Below the pieces are notes generated by a model that was not told where the DNA came from, searched no databases, and saw nothing but the letters and a program-made list of their open reading frames with translations. Positions 17,407 through 25,684 of a DNA stretch of 64,000 nt are shown piece after piece. The translations under genes and the position numbers were made by a program. The stretch's first letter is position 1. The number at the start of each line of letters is the position of its first letter. The stretch is from VAZQ01 sp963758945 (GTDB lineage: Bacteria > Pseudomonadota > Alphaproteobacteria > Rhizobiales > Xanthobacteraceae): the NCBI GenBank assembly GCA_963758945.1, contig CAVWXY010000016.1:248001-312000 (forward strand), given 5' to 3'.

Positions 17407-18837
17407 ATGGAAATGTACAAGGACTTGCGCGAGTTCATCGAGCGTGTCGACCGGCTCCATGCGCTGCGGCGGATCGAAGGCGCCGATCCCCGCCACGAGA
17501 TCGGCGGTATCACCGAGGTGGCGGCCGGAAGTCCGGATTGCCCGGCGCTGCTGTTCGACGCGATCAAGGGCTTCCCGCGCGGCTTTCGCATCTTCACCAA
17601 TGCCACCACCCACCCGCAGCGGGCGGCGCTGGCGCTCGGCATCGACCCGGCGTTGCGCCCGCTCGACGCGCTCAAGGCCTGGATGGAGAAGCGCAAGACG
17701 CTGCGGCCGCATGCGCCGGCCGTCGTCAAGGACGCCGCCTTCCTCCAGAATACGATGCAAGGCTCCGAGGTCGACCTCACGAAATTCCCGGCGCCGGTGT
17801 GGCATCGCCACGATGGCGGACCGTTCATCGGCTCGGGCTCGGTCGTCATCATGCGCGATCCCGATCGGGGGGACGCGAGCGGCGGCTGGATCAACGCATC
17901 GATCTATCGCGTGCAGGTGCATGGCCGCAACAAGGCGACCGTACAGTTCGACCATGCCGGCCGGCACGGCGCCATTATCGCCAGGAAATACTGGGAGCAG
18001 GGCAAGCCTTGCCCGCTCGCGGTGGTCAACGGCGAAGACCCCGCGCTGTTCATCGCCGGCTTCGAATATCTGCCGGCGGGCCAATCGGAATACGAGTTCG
18101 CCGGCGCCATCAAAGGCGCGCCGATCGAGGTTTACCTTGGGCCGGTCACCGGCCTGCCGATCCCGGCACACGCCGAGATCGTGTTCGAAGGTCATCTCCC
18201 CCCGCAGACCACGTTGCCGGAAGGGCCGTTCGGCGAATTCACCGGCTATTACGCGTCGAAAGCGCGGCCCGCGCCCGTCATGGAGGTGTCCGCGGTTCAT
18301 CATCGCGACGATCCGATCCTGTTGGGCTCGCCGCCGATGAAGCCGCCGCGCTTTCATTTCGGGCTGCCGTTCCGCGCCGCCACGATCTGGCAGAATCTCG
18401 ATGCCGCCGGCGTCACCGACGTGGTGGGCGCGTGGCAGCACGTCTCGCAGCTCATGACCGTGGTGGCGCTCAAGCAGCGCTACGACGGTCACGCCAAGCG
18501 CGCCGCCCTCGTCGCCGCCGCGCACAGCTACATGGCGCGCTTGGTGGTGGTGGTGGACGACGACGTCGATCCGTCCAATCTCAGCGACGTGATGTGGGCG
18601 GTTGCCACCCGCTGCGAGCCGTCGGAGCAGATCGATATCGTCCGCAACGCCTGGAGCTCGGCGCTCGATCCGCGCATTCCGCCGGCGGACAAGGCGCGCG
18701 GCGTCACCGCGCATTCGAAGGCGATCATCGAGGCCTGCCGGCCGTTTGCCTGGCTCGAGCAGTTCCCGCCGACCTCTGCGCTGTCGCTCGGAGAGGCGCG
18801 CGCGATCGAGGAGAAATGGGGAGCGGTGTTGAAGTGA
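17407..18837 (+). CDS. UbiD-family (prenylated-FMN) decarboxylase
   Basis: The protein has 476 residues from the ATG at 17407. An ATG at 17413 (MYKDLREFIERVD) is better spaced from AGGGGG at 17398-17403 and may be the true start. It has UbiD features: NASIYRVQVHGRNKATVQFDHAGRHGAIIARKY in the middle, and LPEGPFGEFTGYYASK, whose Glu belongs to the catalytic E-R-E set. Such enzymes reversibly (de)carboxylate aromatic or unsaturated acids using prenylated FMN made by UbiX, not seen here. It sits between two FAD monooxygenases, suggesting a decarboxylation-plus-hydroxylation route. Confidence 0.9.
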   Translation: MEMYKDLREFIERVDRLHALRRIEGADPRHEIGGITEVAAGSPDCPALLFDAIKGFPRGFRIFTNATTHPQRAALALGIDPALRPLDALKAWMEKRKTLRPHAPAVVKDAAFLQNTMQGSEVDLTKFPAPVWHRHDGGPFIGSGSVVIMRDPDRGDASGGWINASIYRVQVHGRNKATVQFDHAGRHGAIIARKYWEQGKPCPLAVVNGEDPALFIAGFEYLPAGQSEYEFAGAIKGAPIEVYLGPVTGLPIPAHAEIVFEGHLPPQTTLPEGPFGEFTGYYASKARPAPVMEVSAVHHRDDPILLGSPPMKPPRFHFGLPFRAATIWQNLDAAGVTDVVGAWQHVSQLMTVVALKQRYDGHAKRAALVAAAHSYMARLVVVVDDDVDPSNLSDVMWAVATRCEPSEQIDIVRNAWSSALDPRIPPADKARGVTAHSKAIIEACRPFAWLEQFPPTSALSLGEARAIEEKWGAVLK

Positions 18838-18881
18838 GCGGGCAGTGCCCCGGCTTCACGTCGACCGACGAGCGCCCCGAT

Positions 18882-20117
18882 TCACTCCACCGCGTTGGCG
18901 GAGTTGAGGCTGTCGATGAGCGCGGAGCGGTAGAGAAACTGCTTGTGCAGCTTCACGTCCTCGCAGATGCGGCGCAATTCGTCGAGGTGCTTGCGCCGGA
19001 TCACCGGATCCCTCTCCTCGAGCGCCTTCTTATTCTGGATGGTCTGCGCCTGCACGTAGTCGACCTGTGCCTTGCGGCGCTGGCGGGTGTAGCGGTCGAG
19101 CACGGCGGGCTCGGCGCGGCCGAACCAGATGTCGGCGAGCTTGTCGGCGAGGTTCATCGCGTCATGGATGCCGCCGTTCATGCCCATGCCGCCGATCGGA
19201 TTGTTGACGTGGGCGCTGTCGCCGGCGAGCAGCACGCGGCCCTTGTTGAAGGTGGCGGCGACCCGCTGATGCACCGAATAGAGCGCATGGTAGGGGATCT
19301 CGTAGTCGCCGGTCCTGGCATGGATGCCCTGCAGGCGGCGCTGGATGCCCTCCAAGCTCAGGGCCTGCTCGTCGGATTCCTCCGGCGGCACCGGCATGAT
19401 GCCGCGCCAGATACCGGAGCCCCCGGTACCCTTGACCTTGAACAGGTTGAGCCATTCGTTGGGATCGGAAAAGTAGTTGCGGGTGCAGAAGCCTTGCCCG
19501 GTCGCGCCGAAATCGAAGCTGGTGCCGATCTTGATGAAGCGCTCGGGCCAGGTGAAACCCTCGAAGTCGATGTCGGCCAGCCGCCGCACGGTGCTGCGCC
19601 CGCCGTCGCTGCCGATGAGGTAGCGGCCGCGAATGGTCTCGCTCTCGCCGCCGGCGTTGATCACGGTCACATCGACGTGCTCGGCGTCCTGCGCGAGGCC
19701 GGTTACCCTGGTGGAGAAGCGCACCTCGGCGATGCCGCTTGCCTCGATGTGCGGCACCGCCGCCCGCACCAGCTTGTACTGCTCCCACTGCACCACGAAC
19801 GGGTAGCGCACCTCGCCTTGCAGCAGGCTGATGTCGAACACGGCCACCAGCTCGCCGCTGACGCGGTCGCGGAAATGAAAGATCGGCGACTGCAGGCCGC
19901 CGCTCGCATCCGCGGCGAAGGCCTCGTCCTTGAGCCCGAGATCGGCCAGCATCTCCACCGTCGGCGGATGGATGGTGGCGGCACGCTGGTCCTCGGGCGG
20001 CTCCGCCTCGGCCTCGAGCAGCGTGATCGGGATGCCTTTCCTGACCAGGGCGAGCGCCGTCACCGCCCCGACGGGGCCGGCCCCGGCCACGATCACCCGA
20101 TCATCTCGCCGCATCAT
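18882..20117 (-). CDS. FAD-dependent aromatic monooxygenase (copy 2)
   Basis: I place the start at the tandem ATG at 20117/20114 after TTGGAGCGG, giving 411 residues. The N-terminus reads DRVIVAGAGPVGAVTALAL, and GDSAHVNNPIGGMGMNGGIHDAMNLADKL gives the second FAD motif. The C-terminal segment VQAQTIQNKKALEERDPVIRRKHLDELRRICEDVKLHKQF is shared with copy 1 at 15482, marking the two as a paralogous pair. It converges with the UbiD gene, leaving 44 bp. Probably another phenolic ring hydroxylase in the same pathway. Confidence 0.87.
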   Translation of the reverse strand: MMRRDDRVIVAGAGPVGAVTALALVRKGIPITLLEAEAEPPEDQRAATIHPPTVEMLADLGLKDEAFAADASGGLQSPIFHFRDRVSGELVAVFDISLLQGEVRYPFVVQWEQYKLVRAAVPHIEASGIAEVRFSTRVTGLAQDAEHVDVTVINAGGESETIRGRYLIGSDGGRSTVRRLADIDFEGFTWPERFIKIGTSFDFGATGQGFCTRNYFSDPNEWLNLFKVKGTGGSGIWRGIMPVPPEESDEQALSLEGIQRRLQGIHARTGDYEIPYHALYSVHQRVAATFNKGRVLLAGDSAHVNNPIGGMGMNGGIHDAMNLADKLADIWFGRAEPAVLDRYTRQRRKAQVDYVQAQTIQNKKALEERDPVIRRKHLDELRRICEDVKLHKQFLYRSALIDSLNSANAVE

Positions 20118-20199
20118 CCGCTCCAAGCGCGCGCACACTACACACCAAGTCGCCGGCTCGTGACAACTCGGCCGAGCAGCAATCGTGCCAGCAATCCGC

Positions 20200-21192
20200 T
20201 CACACCTTGGAAATCTCGAACATGGAGGGGTGGAACAGCTCCTCGACCGTCACCTTGCGGTCGATCAAGCCCTGCTCATGCGCGTACTGCGTCAGCGCTG
20301 TGATCTCCCGCAGGTTCTCGTGGATGCCGTAGGCCCAGAAGTCCTTGCCCATGATCGCGATGGTGTCCTCGGCTTCCGGGATCAGCCAGGGCAGGCTCAC
20401 CATCAAGGCGTTGACGTCGAGGAGATCGATCATCGCCAGCGCCTTGGCCTCGCAGAAAGCCTTGTACACGCTGGAGGGGAGCCAGGGATATTTCTGCACC
20501 AGCTCCTTGCGGATGCCGACCAGATGCATGAGCGGGAACATGCCGGTCTTCCGGTAATAGGCGCGCTCCGTTTCGCGGGTGTTGGGAAACAGGCGCTTGA
20601 TGTGCGGCTCGCCGCGCAGGAACGACGACGGCGCCCGCGCGGTGAACAAGGCGTCGAGCTCGCCGTCGCGCAGCATGCCGACGAGCGTCTGCTCCTTGCC
20701 GATCGGCTCGAGGTCGAGGCCCGCGATCGGCTTGAGCGGCGTGCGCTCGTCGCGTCCCGCTTCCTCCTGCCCGCCGCTGCGCCAATGGATCTCGGTCGGC
20801 AGCACGCCGTATTCGTGCTGCATCATGCCGCGCATCCAGACCACGGCGGTGATCTGGTATTCCGGCAGGCCGACGCGCTTGCCGCGCAGGTCGGCCGGCA
20901 CGCGGATGCCGGAATCGGCGCGGATGTAGATGCCGGAATGCCGGAACAGCCGCGACACGAAGGCGGGGATGCCGACATAGGCCGACGTCCCGGCCGCAAC
21001 CGTGCGGATATAGCTCGAGAACGACAGCTCCGACACGTCGAATTCCTGGTAGCGGAAGGCGCGAAAGAAGATCTCCTCGGGATACAGCGGCAGGTAGGTG
21101 ACCTCGCAGCCCTCCACCTTGACGCGGCCGTCCCGGATGGCGCGGGTGCGGTCGTAGTTGCCGCACGCGATGGTTATCGGCACCTCGACCAT
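20200..21192 (-). CDS. Pht5-like decarboxylase/binding-fold protein (copy 2)
   Basis: The 330-residue protein begins MVEVPITIACGNYDRTRAIRDGRV and matches the Pht5-like protein at 13060 in layout: the ACGxYDRT opening, the HEYGV segment, FRHS/RHG, and a final LIDRKVTVEELFHPS block. It has no signal peptide and no transporter neighbours. Within this family the best-known activity is decarboxylation of 4,5-dihydroxyphthalate to protocatechuate. The next gene rightwards is a protocatechuate-type ring-cleavage dioxygenase on the other strand, which makes that role attractive but unproven. Confidence 0.75.
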   Translation of the reverse strand: MVEVPITIACGNYDRTRAIRDGRVKVEGCEVTYLPLYPEEIFFRAFRYQEFDVSELSFSSYIRTVAAGTSAYVGIPAFVSRLFRHSGIYIRADSGIRVPADLRGKRVGLPEYQITAVVWMRGMMQHEYGVLPTEIHWRSGGQEEAGRDERTPLKPIAGLDLEPIGKEQTLVGMLRDGELDALFTARAPSSFLRGEPHIKRLFPNTRETERAYYRKTGMFPLMHLVGIRKELVQKYPWLPSSVYKAFCEAKALAMIDLLDVNALMVSLPWLIPEAEDTIAIMGKDFWAYGIHENLREITALTQYAHEQGLIDRKVTVEELFHPSMFEISKV

Positions 21193-21459
21193 GGGGCCTC
21201 CTCATCAAGCTTTTGCCTTTGACGCATTTTCGCCGGCGAACCGGTTCCCAACTTCGCCGGAAAACGTTCTGGCTGTCGGAGAGGGGATGGCGCAGGGAAA
21301 GCGCGGCAGGCGTGATCGTCCGGGAACGTTACTTGCTTCCCTTTCGGCTGTGAAGTGTCGCCTTGTTGCGCCGCGCTTTGGGAGATATTTTTTGCGCAGC
21401 GGCGGGGCGAGCCTGCGCGCCCCGTGCGCTCCGGCCGGGAGCGGCGAAGGAGAACAACC

Positions 21460-22521
21460 ATGATGTCGACCGTGATCGGCGGTGCCATGCTTCCGCATGC
21501 GCCCCAGTTCTTCACCCTGCCGGAGACCGAGGACAAGAAGAACGTCGAGCACGTGCGGGAGGTGGCGGCCGACATCGGCCGCAGGCTGCGGGCGTTGCAG
21601 CCCGACCTCTGGATCATCTTCTCCAACGATCACGCCGAGCAGTTTTTCCACAACGCGGCGCCGCCGTTCACCGTGCATGTCGGCGGCGAGGCCACCGGCG
21701 AATTCGCCGGCCGCAAATTCCATTGGAAGATCCCGAGCGAGATCGCTTTCGAGATCGTGCGCCAGCTCTATCGGCAGAATTTCGACCCGGCCTTCACCAG
21801 CACGGCCAAGATCGATTACGCCATCGGGATCCCACTGACCCATCTCGGCCATACCGATCCGGTGCTGCCGATCTACGTGAATGCCTATCTGCCGCCGCAG
21901 CCGACCATGGAGCGCTGCTACGCCTTCGGCCAGGCGGTCGCCCGCACGGTGACCGCGCTCGGGCTCAAGACGGTGGTGCTCTCGAGCGGCGGCATGTCGC
22001 ATTTTCCCGGCACCGACCGCTACTCCAATCCGGAGCTTGCCTGGGACACCCGCGTGCTCGAGCAGCTCAAGAGCGGCAAGCTGAAATCGTTGATCGGCTA
22101 CGACGAAGCCGAGCTCGACGACACCGGCAATATCGAGCTGCGCTGCTGGGCCTGTGCGGCGGGCGCGCTCGGCGAGCGCAAGCCCGACATCGTGTCGATG
22201 GATCCGAGCTGGCACCACAACTACGCCTCGCTCGCCTGGACCACCGCGCAGGGCGAGGCGCAGCACGCCGCGCATTATCCCGCGATCAGGCCGGAGCTGG
22301 TCGAGCTCACCTCGGCGCTGCACGGTCTCGCCCACGACGCCGAGCAGCGCGCGCAGTACATGGCCGATGCGCCGGCCTTCGCCGACAAGTTTCAGCTGCC
22401 GCCCGACCAGCGCGAGGCGCTGATCAAGCTCGACCTGCCGCGAATAGTGAAAATGGGGGCGCACCCGCTGGTGCCGTTCCTGGCGCAGTTGCAGATCCAG
22501 CGGCTGCGGCCGCGCGCATAG
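21460..22521 (+). CDS. Class III extradiol dioxygenase, LigB-LigA fusion (protocatechuate 4,5-dioxygenase type)
   Basis: The start at 21460 follows GAAGGAG; the protein has 353 residues. Residues 1 to about 285 are LigB-like: His in AMLPHAPQFF, SNDHAEQFF, SSGGMSHFPG and NIELRCW carry the expected iron ligands and acid/base residues. The last 65 or so residues (AQYMADAPAFADKFQLPPDQREALIKLD...GAHPLV) resemble the small LigA subunit, fused in one chain. The family opens catechol-type rings next to the hydroxyls using Fe(II). It diverges from the Pht5-like gene and leads a rightward run to the Rieske dioxygenase. Confidence 0.88.
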   Translation: MMSTVIGGAMLPHAPQFFTLPETEDKKNVEHVREVAADIGRRLRALQPDLWIIFSNDHAEQFFHNAAPPFTVHVGGEATGEFAGRKFHWKIPSEIAFEIVRQLYRQNFDPAFTSTAKIDYAIGIPLTHLGHTDPVLPIYVNAYLPPQPTMERCYAFGQAVARTVTALGLKTVVLSSGGMSHFPGTDRYSNPELAWDTRVLEQLKSGKLKSLIGYDEAELDDTGNIELRCWACAAGALGERKPDIVSMDPSWHHNYASLAWTTAQGEAQHAAHYPAIRPELVELTSALHGLAHDAEQRAQYMADAPAFADKFQLPPDQREALIKLDLPRIVKMGAHPLVPFLAQLQIQRLRPRA

Positions 22522-22530
22522 CCAGTGGTT

Positions 22531-22620
22531 CCCAGCCCGGACGGAGCGAAGCGCAATCCGGGATCGGCCGACCCGCGGGGGCTATCCCCCGGATTTCGCT
22601 GGCGCTCCATCTGGGCTACG
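22531..22620. repeat. Dispersed palindromic repeat (cccggatttcgct type)
   Basis: Two inverted modules, cccggacggagcgaagcgcaa and its counterpart near 22590-22615 ending in ctgggctacg, flank a short GC-rich hairpin (cccgcggg...). It fills the space between the extradiol dioxygenase and the next gene. A partial copy lies near 58560-58590. Confidence 0.6.
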
Positions 22621-22671
22621 CTTGCTTGTTCTCTCCGGCCGACGATTAGCCAACTCTCGGAGCACGATCCC

Positions 22672-23604
22672 ATGAAGAAGCTGGTTCTGGAGACCACGGC
22701 GCCGTTCCAGGGATTGCCGGAGCTCGTCGCCTACAACGAGGGCCTGTTCGAAAAAGAGGGCATAAAGATCGAATGGGCGGACCGCGAGCAGGGCGTGGAG
22801 AAGAAGGTCGAGACCCACGTGACCGGCCCGCAAGGCGTCGATCCCTTCGCCAGCCACGGCAAGCTGTTCGAGCAGGGCAAGGCCGACATGTACAATGCCT
22901 GCGAGTGGGGCAATTATTGCCGCGTGCAGGCGACCGGCGCCGGCAGCCGCCAGCTCGGCCGCCGCGCCATCGTGACCTATTCCGCCCTGGTCGTCGCTCC
23001 CGGTTCCCCGGTCTTCACCCCGCAGCAGCTCGCCAACCGCACGATCGGGGTGCCGTTCTATTTCGGCACCCATTACATCGCGCTGCACATGCTGGAAGGC
23101 TTCCTGCGGCGCGAGGAGATCAAACTGTGCCGAGCCCCCAACGGCTCGCGCTACCGGCTCGACGCGCTGATGAATGGCGAGCTCGAAGCCACCACCTTGA
23201 CCGAGCCGCACGTCACGCTGGCGGAGAAGAAGGGCTGCCGCATCATCTGCTCCGCCTTCTTCCACGGCACCGAGGTGGCCTCCGAGCGGGTGGATGCGGA
23301 GACCTATGCCGCCTTCAACCGCGCGGTGCGCGAGGCGGTGCGCCGCATCAACGCGGACAAGCGCGGCTATCTGCACTATTTCCTCGACTATCACGGCAAG
23401 AATGATCCCGAGATCGCCGCTCTGAAGGTGGCGGACCTGCGCGAAAGCCGCCTCGTCGTCTGCGATCCCGCGCCGATCCCGCTCGACGAGATGCAGCGTA
23501 CCTACGACTGGCTCAAGAGCTGGGGCATGCTGGAGCAGACGGCCTCGCCGCTCGAGCTCGTCAACATGGACGTGCAGCGCTATGCCCATCAGGCGGCGGA
23601 GTGA
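22672..23604 (+). CDS. NMT1/SsuA-like type II binding-fold protein without signal peptide
   Basis: The 310-residue protein starts MKKLVLETTAPFQGLPELVAYNEGLFEKEGIKIEW, the pattern of NMT1/THI5-like and ABC-receptor proteins, followed by a two-lobe binding fold. There is no signal peptide or lipobox, so it should stay in the cytoplasm. It lies between the ring-cleavage dioxygenase and the Rieske dioxygenase on the same strand. It may be an enzyme of the pathway, as for the Pht5-like proteins, or a receptor that lost its leader. Its length fits a complete domain. Confidence 0.7.
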   Translation: MKKLVLETTAPFQGLPELVAYNEGLFEKEGIKIEWADREQGVEKKVETHVTGPQGVDPFASHGKLFEQGKADMYNACEWGNYCRVQATGAGSRQLGRRAIVTYSALVVAPGSPVFTPQQLANRTIGVPFYFGTHYIALHMLEGFLRREEIKLCRAPNGSRYRLDALMNGELEATTLTEPHVTLAEKKGCRIICSAFFHGTEVASERVDAETYAAFNRAVREAVRRINADKRGYLHYFLDYHGKNDPEIAALKVADLRESRLVVCDPAPIPLDEMQRTYDWLKSWGMLEQTASPLELVNMDVQRYAHQAAE

Positions 23605-23646
23605 AACCGTTCGCTTCGTGCGAATAGCATGCCGCTGCTGCTGTGC

Positions 23647-23710
23647 TGTCGTCCCCGCGAAAGCGGGGACCCATATTCCAGAGGCCTCGGTGCGTGGCAC
23701 CACGACACCG
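23647..23710. repeat. Dispersed palindromic repeat, partial
   Basis: Contains tcgtccccgcgaaagcgggg followed by acccatattccagaggc, the left module of the family seen complete at 37458-37558. The right module is missing. It lies just before the Rieske alpha-subunit start. Confidence 0.7.
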
Positions 23711-23733
23711 GGTGAGAATGAGGTAATTCCCCG

Positions 23734-25035
23734 ATGCGCAACGGACATGGCGAGGAGATCGCGAAACTGATCGAGCCCGGGCGCGTACACCGGCATGTCT
23801 ACACCGATCCCGATGTTTTCGAGCTCGAGATGGAGCGCATCTTCGGCCGCGCCTGGCTGTTCGTCGGCCATACGAGCCAGGTCCCGCAAGCCGGCGACTA
23901 CGTCACGACCGAGCTCGGCCGCCAGCCCGTGGTGATGACGCGCCACCGCGACGGCAGCGTGCACGTCCTGCTCAACCGCTGCACCCACCGCGGCGCCAAG
24001 GTGGTGAACGAGCGCAGGGGCCACGCGCCGCGGCTCGTCTGCTGCTACCACGGCTGGACCTTCGACACTGACGGCCGGCTGGTCACGGTGCCCGTTCCGG
24101 AGGGTTGCGCCGGCGATTTCGACCCGGCGGCGTTCGGCCTCGCCCGCGCGCCGCGCGTCGGCGAATATCGCGGCTTCGTGTTCGCGAGCCTGGCGCCCAA
24201 GGGCCCGAGCTTCGAGGACCATATCGGCCCGATGAAGGGCAATATCGACGACCTCGTCGACCGCGCCCCCGACGGCGAGCTCGCGCTCGACGCCGGCATG
24301 CATCGCTACCTCTACAACGGCAACTGGAAGCTCCAGGTCGAGAACGTGCTCGACTCCTATCACGTGCCGTTCGGCCACGCCTCGACCGTCAACAAGCAGG
24401 GCGTGCAGTTCGCGCGCCGCGAAGGCGACCAGAAGGGCGCCACCGTGGTGGAGACGCAGAAGAAGCAGACGGCCGCCTCGTGGAAAGAGCGCAAGAGCTA
24501 CATCGTCGGCAACGGCCACGGCTGGACCAGCAACACCGCGCTCGACGACGGCAAGCGCTCGAGCGCGGCCTTCGACGCCTACAAGCACGTGCTGGCGGCG
24601 AAGGTCGGCGACGAGCGCGCGCAGCAAATCCTAACGCCGCGGCTGCACAATTCGCTCATCTATCCCAACATGTCGATCATGGGGCTCAACATCCACGTGC
24701 GCGTGATCAAGCCGCTGGCGGTCGACCGCACCGAGGTCACGATCTATCCCTTTCGACTCGTCGGCGCGCCCGATGCGATGAACTTCCGCAATATCCGCCT
24801 GCTCAACGTGACGCATTCGGCCGCCTCGTTCGTGCAGACCGACGATCTCGAGGCTTTCGTGCGCGCGCAGAAGGGGCTGGGCAGCCACGCCACCGACTGG
24901 GTCGACATTTCCCGCGGCCTGGGCGAGGAGGAGGCGGACCGCGAGCTCAACGCCACCCGCGGCCTCGCCACCCACGAGATGGTCGTGCGCGCGCAGTACA
25001 AGGCCTGGCTCGGCTATATGCGCGAGGCGGCATGA
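23734..25035 (+). CDS. Aromatic ring-hydroxylating dioxygenase, alpha (Rieske) subunit
   Basis: The 433-residue protein has the Rieske cluster ligands Cys83-X-His85 (NRCTHRG) and Cys103-X2-His106 (CCYHGW). The catalytic domain has DSYHVPFGH, the D-X2-H-X4-H set that binds mononuclear iron. The enzyme adds both atoms of oxygen to an aromatic ring, usually taking electrons from a ferredoxin and reductase; neither is adjacent. The beta subunit follows with an ATGA overlap. Having a beta subunit places it with benzoate/biphenyl/naphthalene-type enzymes rather than phthalate 4,5-dioxygenase. Substrate unknown. Confidence 0.92.
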   Translation: MRNGHGEEIAKLIEPGRVHRHVYTDPDVFELEMERIFGRAWLFVGHTSQVPQAGDYVTTELGRQPVVMTRHRDGSVHVLLNRCTHRGAKVVNERRGHAPRLVCCYHGWTFDTDGRLVTVPVPEGCAGDFDPAAFGLARAPRVGEYRGFVFASLAPKGPSFEDHIGPMKGNIDDLVDRAPDGELALDAGMHRYLYNGNWKLQVENVLDSYHVPFGHASTVNKQGVQFARREGDQKGATVVETQKKQTAASWKERKSYIVGNGHGWTSNTALDDGKRSSAAFDAYKHVLAAKVGDERAQQILTPRLHNSLIYPNMSIMGLNIHVRVIKPLAVDRTEVTIYPFRLVGAPDAMNFRNIRLLNVTHSAASFVQTDDLEAFVRAQKGLGSHATDWVDISRGLGEEEADRELNATRGLATHEMVVRAQYKAWLGYMREAA

Positions 25036-25550
25036 CGGACGCGCCCTCGCGCGCCGCGCCGCCTGCCGTCGCCGGCCCCGACCGCGCGCCGCTCGAGGCG
25101 TTCCTCATCCACGAGGCGCGACTGCTCGACGAGCGGCGCTTCCGCGAATGGATGGGGTTGTTCGCAGAGGACGGCACCTATTGGGTACCGGCGGTGCCGG
25201 ACCAGGCGAGTCCGTTCGACCAGGCCTCGCTGTTCTACGACGACCGCGACCTGATGCGCACGCGGGTCGAGCGCCTGGAGCACCCCCGCATCCACGTGCA
25301 GACGCCGCCCTCGCGCACGGCGCACCTCGTCGGCAATGTGCTCGTCGAGCAGGCGGACGAGGCCACGGGCGAAGTCCTCGTCGGCTCGACCGTGATCATG
25401 GTCGAATACCGCGACGAGGCGCAGCGCGTGTTCGCCGGCCGCCAGCGCCACCGGCTGCGTCGCGAGGGGGCGAGCTTCCGCATCGTGCAGAAGCGGGTCG
25501 ACCTGATCAATTGCGACTCCGCCTTCGAGCCGATGGCGCTGCCGATTTAA
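25032..25550 (+). CDS. Aromatic ring-hydroxylating dioxygenase, beta subunit
   Basis: The 172-residue protein belongs to the SnoaL/NTF2-like beta-subunit family: LEAFLIHEARLLDERRFREWMGLFAEDGTYWVP at the N-terminus and YDDRDLMRTRVERLEHP in the middle are typical. It has a structural role, holding the alpha trimer. Its ATG overlaps the alpha stop (ATGA), so the two are co-translated. After it comes a dispersed repeat and a convergent Bug receptor, so the rightward run ends here without ferredoxin or reductase genes. Confidence 0.9.
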   Translation: MTDAPSRAAPPAVAGPDRAPLEAFLIHEARLLDERRFREWMGLFAEDGTYWVPAVPDQASPFDQASLFYDDRDLMRTRVERLEHPRIHVQTPPSRTAHLVGNVLVEQADEATGEVLVGSTVIMVEYRDEAQRVFAGRQRHRLRREGASFRIVQKRVDLINCDSAFEPMALPI

Positions 25551-25582
25551 AGCCAACCCACCCAGGTTGGCCCACCACGGTT

Positions 25583-25679
25583 CGTCATTGCCGGGCTTGA
25601 AGCCCGGCAATCCATCTTCTGCGCGAAGAAATCCGTGCGAAGGAGAATGCACCCGCGGGTCAAGCCCTCGGGCGACGCC
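25583..25679. repeat. Dispersed palindromic repeat (tcattgccgggcttgaagcccggc type)
   Basis: An intact copy of the repeat type broken by the IS element at 2193. It has the palindrome gccgggcttgaagcccggc, then aatccatcttctgcgcgaag, then the second palindrome cgcgggtcaagccctcggg. Confidence 0.75.
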
Positions 25680-25684
25680 GGGCC

